NCBI GenBank assembly: GCA_963723235.1
Contig: CAVRPV010000018.1
Coordinates: 1 to 36,971 of the forward strand
Reading direction: 5' to 3'
DNA from: CAIRTM01 sp963723235
Lineage (GTDB): Bacteria; Desulfobacterota; WTBG01; CAIYCZ01; CAIRTM01
Length of the DNA stretch: 36,971 nt
Shown here: one piece after another, positions 1 through 7,109 of the stretch
Numbering within the stretch: the stretch's first letter is position 1
Layout of the letters: the number at the start of each line of letters is the position of its first letter
The notes under the pieces: model-generated
Told to the model about the DNA's origin: nothing
Database searches by the model: none
The model's input: only the letters and a program-made list of their open reading frames with translations
Program-made: the position numbers and the translations under genes

Positions 1-250
1 CCTGCTGTAATCGCTTGATCGGCTTGGGGCACTGTAATCGCGCGACTGCCGCACTGACCCGCCGTTAACTGCCGCCGCGGTGCCGCCAAACCCTCCCCCA
101 CCGCGGCCGCCGCCGAAGCCACCTCCCCGGCGCCGCCGCCACCTCCCGCCGCCACCCCCGCGGGCATCAAGATGCTCGACGCCCAGACACGTCACAAAGA
201 GCAGCGCTGCGGCACCCGATCATCAAACGAAACCACTGTATTTTTTTCAT
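1..250 (-). CDS. Gly/Arg-rich exported protein, 5' part only
   Basis: The ATG at 250-248 follows a GGAGG eight bases upstream. The N-terminus (MKKIQWFRLMIG, then AALLFVTCLGVEHLDA in the +1 frame) looks like a signal peptide. After it comes a low-complexity stretch rich in Gly and Arg, then a Ser/Tyr/Arg-rich part that runs off the left edge. One extra G in the GGG near 217 puts a frameshift inside the signal peptide; the glycine-rich frame is open afterwards. It starts 27 bases after the DUF2092 gene and is probably cotranscribed with it; from memory such Gly-rich proteins often follow DUF2092 genes. The high-GC repeat makes plus-strand Pro-rich reading frames that are not genes. Function unknown, export inferred. 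Confidence 0.6.
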
Positions 251-276
251 GGCCATTACCTCCGATGGACTGCCTG

Positions 277-1061
277 CTACAGGCGCGGTTTATCCTCGCG
301 TTCCCGGGCAACCGGTTCAACTTTTTCAGCACCCGCAGGTGCCTGAAAATCAAACGTCTCCGGAGCAATCGACCCAGGTTCATCAAGATCCACAAGCACG
401 GCGCTGTAGCGCGGAGCGCCCGGAAGGTTCTTATACGTTATATGCAGCTTGCGCATCCGCGGGCTGTCGCCCTGATCGATCCATGCCTGCCAGTCAATCT
501 CCTTCTGTGTTGCGGCGATATGATGACACGGCCTGACGCCCACAAGGCCCGTTCCGATATAGCGGCAGGGTGATGACGCTATTCATGAGGCACAGCAGGA
601 CATATCAGCTTGACAGCACATCGGCAAGCGGCGTGCTGATACCGTAGCGGTCATAGAGCCATGTCGATCGTCTCATCGAGCGTGGCAGGCGACTTCAGCG
701 GTCACATAGGCATTTTTATCCCGGTCAAGAAGCGTGAACATCGTGCCGTCATACCACAGGGTCGTGTTGACCTGATCGCCCCGGCTCTCCATCCACAGCC
801 TGTCCGGACGACGCAAGACAGCCGTACGGACATGAGCGTACTGAATCATCTCGCCCGACTCAGTCGCCTGCTCCATCGGTATCATATACCCTGAGATTCA
901 TCTGTTTGACACCTTGAGCGGACTCGCCTAAGGCTTTAACAATCTTGAGTGCCTCAGGATCAATACCGGGGGCTGTCTCCTGCCCGGCGGCCGGCATGAG
1001 CCTGCCCACATGAAAGCGCTGCCGCGCATGCTGCAAAACATCCGTACAATGTTTTCCTCAT
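277..1061 (-). pseudogene. DUF2092 family exported protein, multiply frameshifted
   Basis: The start ATG (1061) follows GAGGAG and begins a signal peptide (MRKTLYGCFAACAAALSCG, cleavage after AHA). Pieces of a DUF2092-type protein lie in order in different frames: a central block with VLRRPDRLWMESRGDQ and LWYDGTMFTLLD (about 700-820), then a C-terminal block with DWQAWIDQGD, ITYKNLPGAPRYSAVL and FDFQAPAGAEKVEP (about 290-530). The total length, about 261 codons, suits the family. At least four frame changes are needed (near 985, 885, 695 and 560). DUF2092 proteins are predicted periplasmic proteins, with a fold I would guess resembles the LolA/LolB type. The conserved blocks are well kept, so indel errors are as likely as true decay. 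Confidence 0.7.
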
Positions 1062-1235
1062 GGCCTAACTCCTCGTGCACATTTATAGAGTATATTCAAA
1101 GCTAATAGCATAAAAACATCAGCTGCGCCCCAGTATGTTGCTGCCCGATACATTGCCAGGCTTCATACCGGGCAGCAGATCCGCACTCGGACGAAACCCG
1201 CGGACGTACCCCGCCCGGCATTGATGCTCTGCGCC

Positions 1236-1798
1236 TCAGGGCGTTTCAACGCGGATAATCGTTTGTTTGACCGTCTGCATGATAATCATATCGCCCTGTT
1301 TAATCTCATTGAATCGCTTGATCTCAGGGCCGGCCTCTATGGTCATGCGCTTGCCGTCCGGTCCGCTGAGCGTTAACAACCGGCTGTCATAATTAATTTT
1401 TTCAACGCGGACGCTCGCCTCAGAGACCGTAACCTTCTGCGCGCCGGGAGCGTCCGGATTTCGCTGCGCGGTCTCAAACACATCGGCCCGGGCGCATCAG
1501 CGGACTTTTCCACAGCAACCCTGACAGACTTGACAACCTCTGCAATCACCCTGTCGCCGACCTGAATCTTTCCAAAATTCGGCGCATCAGGACCGACATT
1601 GATCAACTGCATGCCGTCCTTATCCTTCAAAAGCGCTGTATGCTTTTCATGATCTATCTCCACAACCGTTGCTTCAGCTACGGTTGTCCTGCTGACAGAG
1701 AAGCCGTCGGCTGTGGTTGTCCGCTTGATATCCGATGCACACGCAGCCATACAAACAATCAAAGCCAGAAACATCACAACGCTCACTGTTTTTTTCAT
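1236..1798 (-). CDS. Two-repeat lipoprotein, distant paralogue, frameshifted
   Basis: The ATG at 1798 has GGAGG seven bases upstream; a TTG two codons earlier is less likely. The N-terminus MKKTVSVVMFLALIVCMAAC is a lipoprotein signal with lipobox MAAC. Two similar beta-rich units follow: the first has VVEIDHEKHTALLKDKDG and KIQVGDRVIAEVV; the second has VEKINYDSRLLTLSGPDGKR and EIKQGDMIIMQTV. The second unit is in another frame, with the change near 1488, where the text reads DAPG then ADVFETAQRN. Length and repeat plan match the two close paralogues at 3883-4560 and 6332-7009. Function unknown; the recurrent VGD(T/R)V pattern suggests small beta-barrel modules. Confidence 0.65.
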
Positions 1799-2005
1799 CT
1801 GCAATCCTCCATTGAAACGTTTTTTATATTTTCAAGTTTATAGCTTTATCCAGCCCTTGTACATAAAAATTTGTTCCCGTAAGCCCTTGTGCCGGACAGC
1901 TGCGCTCAGGCCAATATGTTTAATGTGGCCGGACTAAACAAAGTGATTCCGGCGGGGTTTTTATTGGTCAATTCTGCCGTACACGCCGCAAATATAGCTA
2001 TACAA

Positions 2006-2476
2006 TCAAGGCGAAACAACCCGTTTTTCTACCTGCCGGCGTCCGTGAAGGTGTGCCAATCGGCGGTTAATCACATTGGTGACAGCGGCGGCCATCACAG
2101 CGGTTGAGACCCCGACCATGAGCAGCCCGATGATGCCTACAAGCGGACCCAGCAGATAGCGTCCGGGCGGAAGCACCACATCACCATAGCCGATGGTTGT
2201 GAACGTCGCGCCGGAAAAATACAGGGCCGTTTGAAAATCACGAAACACGCCAAGCCATAAAAAAAACAATCCCCAGCATGCGATCTGCAGCAGATGCCCT
2301 ATGAGCAGGCACATCGCCATCAGGAATATAAGGCTGACCACCGGAACTGCGCCCGTTGGCAGGCCATGCAGCGGCATCAAACGCGCGTAGAAGCGTATGC
2401 ATACAGCACTCGCCCCGGCCTGTATCAGAACACACAACAGAACAACAACGGATGCAGCTGCAAGCATTACAAGCAT
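2006..2476 (-). CDS. Two-TM potassium-channel-like protein
   Basis: A membrane protein of 156 residues with the selectivity-filter pattern TTIGYGD (about residues 106-112) between hydrophobic segments, as in the bacterial ion_trans_2 (two-TM potassium channel) family. TM helices are visible at about 3-25, 45-75 and 120-145, with the pore loop before the last. I start it at the ATG at 2476, six bases after GGGGAGG; upstream in-frame codons reach a TTG at 2509 but would lie before this RBS. The tail is short and basic (RRLAHLHGRRQVEKR), with no RCK or TrkA domain, so gating cannot be inferred. It is probably a small cation channel in the inner membrane. Confidence 0.8.
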   Translation of the reverse strand: MLVMLAAASVVVLLCVLIQAGASAVCIRFYARLMPLHGLPTGAVPVVSLIFLMAMCLLIGHLLQIACWGLFFLWLGVFRDFQTALYFSGATFTTIGYGDVVLPPGRYLLGPLVGIIGLLMVGVSTAVMAAAVTNVINRRLAHLHGRRQVEKRVVSP

Positions 2477-2667
2477 ATGAAACCTCCCCGCGATATGCGC
2501 GGGTATCAAAAAAAATAATTCCCCTGTTCAGCAGGCCCGGCTTTCCGGTCGTTAATAATGCTACTACCGTTTATGAAGCAAACATACTATGACTATTCAA
2601 ACCCGACAATCATTTTTTTTGGACGTAAAACGTCCTGAACGTCACGGCCATATGGCAGGTTTTAATA

Positions 2668-2696
2668 TTGACACGCACCCGGCCCGGCCATATACT
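2668..2696 (+). promoter_or_regulatory. Sigma-70-type promoter of the 2841 lipoprotein gene
   Basis: TTGACA (2668-2673), 17-base spacer, TATACT (2691-2696). Transcription would begin near 2703, giving a leader of about 138 bases. The region 2477-2840 holds no gene; it contains this promoter and the palindrome at 2772-2789. Confidence 0.7.
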
Positions 2697-2771
2697 CACG
2701 CCATCACGAAGCACACACACCAAAAGGCCTTGCATATGAATGGCATGCTTTTGCACAAACGCAACGCATGT

Positions 2772-2789
2772 ACGCACAAAATTGTGCGT
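2772..2789. promoter_or_regulatory. 18-bp inverted repeat in a leader
   Basis: ACGCACAA-AA-TTGTGCGT: perfect eight-base arms with a two-base spacer, in the untranslated leader between the promoter at 2668-2696 and the ATG at 2841. It could be an operator for a dimeric regulator. The loop is too short for a normal RNA hairpin and there is no T-run. Confidence 0.4.
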
Positions 2790-2840
2790 GCGCACATGCA
2801 GCCGGGCGGCAGTACACCATAAAAATGAAGGGGGTATGCT

Positions 2841-3626
2841 ATGAAAAAATTCCAAAAACCTTGCATGCTACGCTGTTCTCTGATGCTGGCGCTGGCCTGC
2901 CTGCTGGCTGGCTGCGCAGCATCCCGTTCCCCCCTGACTGGTTCGTTTAATCGGCAGGCAGAGAAAAACTACAAGGCCGATACAACGACGGTCTGCTTTC
3001 TGTTTCGCCACCTGTCGCAAATGCACGGATACGATACGATCCCCAAGCTGAAGGAACAGGGGGTCAGTGATTTCAACAATATCTTCCGGGATGCCCTGCC
3101 GGAAATCACCAACATTGCAAGCTATACCACCTTCACGGAATCGCCGGCTGACGTGAACGATCCCAAGCGCCGGGCAGAACTCTCGAAGATGCGTGCCGAG
3201 AGCGACTATACTTTGAAGATCGACTTTTTCGAGGAAACCTCATTTAAGCAGCAATTCCTCAACGGTACCATCAGCCTGCTGACCCTGACCGTAGTGCCCA
3301 TGCCCTACTCGTGGGACTACACGATCAGCGCCGAACTGTACGACCGCAGCGGCCGCCTGAAGCGCAGCTACCAGCGCAAGGCAAAGCTTAACAACTGGGT
3401 GGAGATATTCCTGATCTTCGCCTATCCGTTTCACCCCCTGGAGGGCAAGCGCGAAGCGATATACTCGGAAGCGCTGCACGATATCTTCCGCCAGATCGAA
3501 GCAGAAAGAGAGTACTCAAAGCAACTGCGGGCAAAGACATTTAAAGCTATCCAGAATGTCAAAGCCTTTTTGATGTGTCATCTCGACACATTCGGCTTCG
3601 CTAGAGCATTTTTCTTTTTACTGTAG
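2841..3626 (+). CDS. Lipoprotein of unknown function with repeat-derived C-terminus
   Basis: It encodes 261 residues and starts at an ATG seven bases after AGGGGG. The signal peptide ends in the lipobox LLAGC (Cys at about residue 25), so it is predicted to be a membrane-anchored lipoprotein. The mature part is mixed alpha/beta, with a hydrophobic stretch around LLTLTVVPMPYSWDY and another at WVEIFLIFAYPF. I recognise no family. The last 20 or so residues (from about KAFLMCHLDTFG) are encoded by DNA resembling the dispersed repeat in the terminal palindrome (36371-36406), so the natural end may have been replaced by a repeat insertion. A strong promoter and an 18-bp palindrome lie upstream. 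Confidence 0.6.
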   Translation: MKKFQKPCMLRCSLMLALACLLAGCAASRSPLTGSFNRQAEKNYKADTTTVCFLFRHLSQMHGYDTIPKLKEQGVSDFNNIFRDALPEITNIASYTTFTESPADVNDPKRRAELSKMRAESDYTLKIDFFEETSFKQQFLNGTISLLTLTVVPMPYSWDYTISAELYDRSGRLKRSYQRKAKLNNWVEIFLIFAYPFHPLEGKREAIYSEALHDIFRQIEAEREYSKQLRAKTFKAIQNVKAFLMCHLDTFGFARAFFFLL

Positions 3627-3640
3627 CCTTTTTCAAAAGA
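3573..3640. repeat. Fragment of a dispersed repeat, also in the terminal palindrome
   Basis: CGCTAGAGCATTT (3600-3612) and TGTAGCC (about 3623-3629) occur in the same order and near-identical spacing at 36371-36400. Just before it, GTCATCTCGAC also matches the palindrome arms. The copy overlaps the end of the lipoprotein gene and supplies its stop codon. Confidence 0.5.
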
Positions 3641-3652
3641 AGTTACTGACCC

Positions 3653-3735
3653 GTTCGTGGTGAGCCTGTCGAACCATGAACGGATTACATACGATACGTT
3701 GTCCGTTTGCCTTCGACAGGCTCAGGGCAGAACGG
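3653..3735. repeat. Imperfect palindromic repeat
   Basis: The left arm contains TGAGCCTGTCGAA and the right arm TTCGACAGGCTCA, about 40 bases apart, each bordered by CCGTTC / GAACGG. I know this kind of palindromic repeat as a dispersed intergenic element in many environmental genomes. No gene lies inside. It may fold as RNA between the lipoprotein genes. Confidence 0.6.
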
Positions 3736-3771
3736 TATGCGCTATACTAAGAAAATGCTCAGGCAGGCATT

Positions 3772-3797
3772 CAAAAAGCGCCCGTAAAAGGGCGCTT
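3772..3797 (-). terminator. Intrinsic terminator of lipoprotein gene, copy A
   Basis: On the minus strand AGCGCCC (3796-3790) pairs with GGGCGCT (3783-3777) across a six-base loop and is followed by TTTT (3776-3773). It lies about 85 bases after the stop codon. Confidence 0.75.
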
Positions 3798-3882
3798 CCG
3801 TCTCGTTCACACACATCAAACAACAGCACCGGCCTGCTGCCCTGAAACGGCACGCTCAGGCAGCAAACCGGGCAGAGATGCT

Positions 3883-4560
3883 TTATTGAGCAACCCCGAT
3901 CACAAGAGCACGGGCGATCGCAATAGTAACGGTATCGCCGACCTTGACCTTCGAGAGATCGACGCCATCGCGGATCGTAAACTCGCGGACATCGTTTTCA
4001 GGAAGCTCCAGTTTGATAAGGCGCGTGGCCTTGTCCAGTGCAAGAACTTTAGCGGTAACTTGGGCCTCGCCGTACAGGGCCGCACCGGGCTTCCCGTCAC
4101 TTGTACGTGCCAGTCCTGAGGCCATATCAGCACTTGGTGCGCCATCCTGCCCCAGATAAACCGACATAATCTCGGTATAGGTTACGGTTACCGTGTCGCC
4201 TACCTTAAGTTTGTCGAAATTTTTCACCGCTGGCCCTGCTGTGAATGTTTTCGTCTTCCCGTCCTGTGTCTGAGCTTTGATAATGCGCTTTGATGCGTTA
4301 ATGGACGTAATGACGGCTGAAGCACTGGCGCTGTTGGTGACGGTGAAGGCAGCACCGGGATCTTTGGCCACAATACTTTCGACCTCGACAGGGCCTGACA
4401 TCACGATGCCTGCGACTTCCTCCATAGTTGCCACAACCTCCTCGTCGGAAACCACGGCTGCGGGCGCAACAGACGCCGCCTTCTGATCGTGCGCACAACC
4501 CGTCAGCATCAAAGCCGCTGCAAGAAAAATACCCAGGGGTTTAAAAATGTTTGCGTTCAT
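3883..4560 (-). CDS. Two-repeat lipoprotein, duplicated copy A
   Basis: It encodes 225 residues. The ATG at 4560 follows AGGAG with seven bases between; in-frame upstream codons have no RBS. MNANIFKPLGIFLAAALMLTGC is a lipoprotein signal peptide with lipobox LTGC. The mature protein has an acidic, Ala/Val-rich linker and two related beta-rich units: ITSINASKRIIKAQTQDGK with KLKVGDTVTVTY, and VLALDKATRLIKLELPEND with KVKVGDTVTIAI. It is close to its paralogue at 6332-7009 and more distantly like the one at 1236-1798. Its promoter is unclear: upstream DNA is only the tail of an antiporter gene brought along by the duplication. Function unknown; probably periplasmic and membrane-anchored. Confidence 0.8.
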   Translation of the reverse strand: MNANIFKPLGIFLAAALMLTGCAHDQKAASVAPAAVVSDEEVVATMEEVAGIVMSGPVEVESIVAKDPGAAFTVTNSASASAVITSINASKRIIKAQTQDGKTKTFTAGPAVKNFDKLKVGDTVTVTYTEIMSVYLGQDGAPSADMASGLARTSDGKPGAALYGEAQVTAKVLALDKATRLIKLELPENDVREFTIRDGVDLSKVKVGDTVTIAIARALVIGVAQ

Positions 4561-4656
4561 GACAGTTCTCCTTTCATGGTGTGTGTACGTAGTGTTCGGT
4601 TGCACCTTCTCACTCGGTCAGGTAACGGTTCATACTGTGCATCCGGCGGAGTGCGC

Positions 4657-4799
4657 TCAAGCACATTCACCGGAGCCGGCGGGCAATGTTTTCGCGATCT
4701 TCCGGGAATATACATCCGTCAGAAAAGGCCCCAAAAAGCAGGATATGACAACCAGGACAATGACGACATTGAGAATAGTGCAGTCAATGAGCCGCTGCC
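4657..4799 (-). pseudogene. Duplicated 3' end of the antiporter gene
   Basis: In frame it reads QRLIDCTILNVVIVLVV and then SCFLGPFLTDVYSRKIAK, nearly identical to the C-terminus of the antiporter at 7110-8429, down to the stop codon. It has no start codon or upstream portion. The breakpoint at 4799 corresponds to 7252 in the complete gene. It is a by-product of the segmental duplication. Confidence 0.9.
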
Positions 4800-4836
4800 T
4801 GATATGCTCTCGATTGTTTTATGTGATTGTTTTATG

Positions 4837-4864
4837 TTGACACTAATCATTTCGGGCTTATACT
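4837..4864 (+). promoter_or_regulatory. Sigma-70-type promoter before the SGNH-like gene
   Basis: TTGACA (4837-4842), 16-base spacer, TATACT (4859-4864). It lies just inside the low-GC island, about 38 bases upstream of the ATG at 4902. Confidence 0.65.
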
Positions 4865-4901
4865 CGCCGCATACTTAAAACGGACACGCGGTTTTCGGAT
4901 A

Positions 4902-5948
4902 ATGAAGCTCAATAGTGCTTCTGGCAGAAAATTAATCGTTGATTTTATCAAATTACATCTAAACGCAAGCGTGTTTGCGCTCAGTTTTGTTTTTATAGCT
5001 TTTATGCTTTTGTGTGTCGTAAGCATATTCACTGTTATCGATTTTGCGCACAACGCCGGCAAAAACAGTGCGATTCGTGTTGACAGGATTTATGACGAAG
5101 CTTTTGGCTTTAAACTTCCGCTGGGCAAAACTATCTCTGACGTGTTAAAAAAAGACGACAAACTGATCTATGATGTAACATACTCTTTTTGATGAAGCAA
5201 GCAGAAGAATTACTTCGGTAGAGAAACTCGAAGCAAGAAATAAATTTCTTTTTTTCTTCGGGTGCTCATTTGCTTATGGTTTGGGTTTTTATGATAATGA
5301 GACGCTCTTTTTTATTCACCGTTACTTCGATAGCTTTATGCTTACAATTACGCGTTCGGCGGTATGGAACGCAGCAGATGCTGGTTAAGCTTCAATTCGA
5401 TTTTTGTTTTGCTGGGCGAGTTGAGGAGTAAAGGGTGATTGTTTATGTGTATATCGTATGGCATTTTGTTCGAGCAGCGGGCTTTATGTTTGTCTATAAC
5501 AGCTGGGGTCACAATATGTTGTATTACTTTATCGATGCAGATGAAAACTCAAGAGAGACGGCTCATTTACTACGGGTTGGTTGGTGCGTTATTCATCTTT
5601 CGGCTGTTGGACAAAAGCTACATGGCAAAATATCTCAAGATTGACATCTCTTTTAAAATCACGGATGAGCATATCAATTTGATTTTTCAGCTCATCAAGG
5701 ATTTGCTGCTGTTTTTAAACAAAAATTTAAGAGGGTTAGGTTTTGCGTGCTGTTTCATCCATGCACACCGGCGATACAACAAAAATGAAAGAACTGCTGA
5801 CAAAGGAAGGCATACACTATTTTGATACTTCGGTTTTTTTGCAGAAGAAAAAACTGGGTATAAAAATGTATTGAGGGCGAAGGGCATCTCTCAGCTATGC
5901 AAACATGGTTTTGGTGAAAGGCTCGCTAAGATATTGCCGGCTTGAATC
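4902..5948 (+). pseudogene. SGNH/GDSL-type hydrolase-like protein, frameshifted, low GC
   Basis: The start has one TM segment (VFALSFVFIAFMLLCVVSIF) in a short protein ending at 5192. Skipping one T there leads into EKLEARNKFLFFFGCSFAYG, LGFYDNET and YNYAFGG, the usual blocks I of membrane-linked SGNH/GDSL proteins (compare FxGxSFxxGxGVxDxET). Further pieces follow in other frames: VIVYVYIVWHFVRAAGF, then a long helix-rich block, VLFHPC, and near 5885 GHLSAYAN, resembling the catalytic HxSAxAN end. At least five frame changes are needed. The DNA is clearly AT-richer than its surroundings and uses AT-ending codons, suggesting horizontal acquisition. In the nucleophile block GCS replaces the usual GDS/GGS, so activity is doubtful even if the frame were repaired. 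Confidence 0.55.
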
Positions 5949-5974
5949 GGAACCGGCGGCCAGCCAGGTGAACC

Positions 5975-6212
5975 GGCTATGGCCTGCTGTGTGCCGTTCC
6001 CAAGCGCATCATCTGGACCGGCTGGACGGCAAATACGGCACACGGCTTTTCCTTCAAAGCCCTGGCCTTGTTTGCCGCTATTCTGATTCTGGCGCTTGCG
6101 CCCCTGGCAGTCGTCATTATTCAAAGACAGCCGACATGGCTGTCACTCGGCATCGCGATTGCGGTCTCGCTGGGACTCGTCAGCACAGTATGCCACTGCC
6201 ATGCCTCACAAA
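5975..6212 (+). pseudogene. C-terminal fragment of a membrane protein
   Basis: An open stretch reads about GLLCAVPKRIIWTGW, then hydrophobic FKALALFAAILILALAPLAVV and WLSLGIAIAVSLGLVSTV, i.e. two TM helices, running into the terminator of the convergent lipoprotein gene. There is no start codon and the upstream frame is closed by stops. GC content is normal for the window, unlike the SGNH-like DNA just before. Family not recognised. Confidence 0.35.
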
Positions 6213-6215
6213 CAT

Positions 6216-6245
6216 TCAAAAAGCGCCCGTAAAAAGCAGGGCGCT
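6216..6245 (-). terminator. Intrinsic terminator ending the mla-antiporter operon
   Basis: On the minus strand AGCGCCC (6245-6239) pairs with GGGCGCT (6228-6222) around a ten-base loop, followed by TTTT. It lies downstream of the last lipoprotein gene. Confidence 0.75.
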
Positions 6246-6331
6246 TCCGTCTCGTTCACACACATCAAACAACAGCACCGGCCTGCTGCCCTGAAACGGC
6301 ACGCTCAGGCAGCAGACCGGGCAGCGATGCT

Positions 6332-7009
6332 TTATTGAGCAACCCCGATCACAAGAGCACGGGCGATCGCAACAGTAACGGTATCGCCGGCCTTGACCTT
6401 CGAGAGATCGACGCCAGCGCGAACCTTAAACTCACGGACATCATTTTCAGGAAGCTCCAGTTTGATAAGGCGCGTGGCCTTGTCCAGTGCAAGAACTTTA
6501 GCGGTAACCTGGGCCTCGCCGTACAGGGCTGCGCCGGGCGTCCCGTCGCTTTTACGTGCCAGTCCTGAGGCCATATCGGCACTTGGCGCGCCATCCTGCC
6601 CCAGATACACCGCCATAATCTCGGTATAGGTTACGGTGATCGTGTCGCCTGCCTTGAGCTTGTCGAAATTTTTCACCGCCGGCCCTGCCGTAAATGTTTT
6701 CGTCTTCCCGTCCTGTGTCTGCACCACGATGATGCGCTTGGCCGCGTTAATGGACGTGATCACGGCTTCAGCACTGGCGCTGTTGGTGACTGTGAAGGCG
6801 GCACCGGGATCCTTAGCCACAATGCTTTCGACCTCGACAGGGCCTGACATCACGATACCTGCGACTTCCTCCATAGTCGCCACGGTTTCCTTGTCGGAAA
6901 CCCCGGCCGCAGGCGCTCCAGACGCCGCCTTCTGATCGTGCGCACAGCCCGTCAGCATCAAAGCCGCTGCAAGAATAATCCCCGGAGTTTTAAAAATTTT
7001 TGTGTTCAT
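6332..7009 (-). CDS. Two-repeat lipoprotein, copy B, last gene of the mla-antiporter cluster
   Basis: It encodes 225 residues from the ATG at 7009, after AGGAG with seven bases between. The signal peptide ends in lipobox LTGC. It has the same two-unit layout as copy A: ITSINAAKRIIVVQTQDGK with KLKAGDTITVTY, then VLALDKATRLIKLELPEND with KVKAGDTVTVAI. Differences from copy A are conservative, so both appear to have been under selection. It begins 100 bases after the antiporter stop and is followed by a terminator, so it is probably the last gene of the operon. No known family; a periplasmic lipoprotein working beside the antiporter or Mla system is conceivable but unproven. Confidence 0.8.
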   Translation of the reverse strand: MNTKIFKTPGIILAAALMLTGCAHDQKAASGAPAAGVSDKETVATMEEVAGIVMSGPVEVESIVAKDPGAAFTVTNSASAEAVITSINAAKRIIVVQTQDGKTKTFTAGPAVKNFDKLKAGDTITVTYTEIMAVYLGQDGAPSADMASGLARKSDGTPGAALYGEAQVTAKVLALDKATRLIKLELPENDVREFKVRAGVDLSKVKAGDTVTVAIARALVIGVAQ

Positions 7010-7109
7010 AACAATTCTCCTTTCGTGGTGTGTGTACGTAGTGTTCGGTTGCATCTTCTCATTCGTTCAAATAACGGTTGGTTCATACTGTGCATCCGGC
7101 AAAGTGCGC

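Larger units (their letters stand above)
3768..4799. repeat. Segmental duplication, copy A
   Basis: This segment matches 6213-7252 (copy B) along its whole length with scattered substitutions and a few short indels. It starts at CATTCAAAAAGCGCCC and ends after GAGCCGCTGCC. It carries a terminator, a complete lipoprotein gene and the last 47 codons of an antiporter gene. Copy B still has the full antiporter, so copy A is the derived one. Confidence 0.85.

Noticed and set aside
80..346. Pro-rich plus-strand frame
   Set aside because: Complement of a Gly-rich repeat in the minus-strand gene; no RBS.
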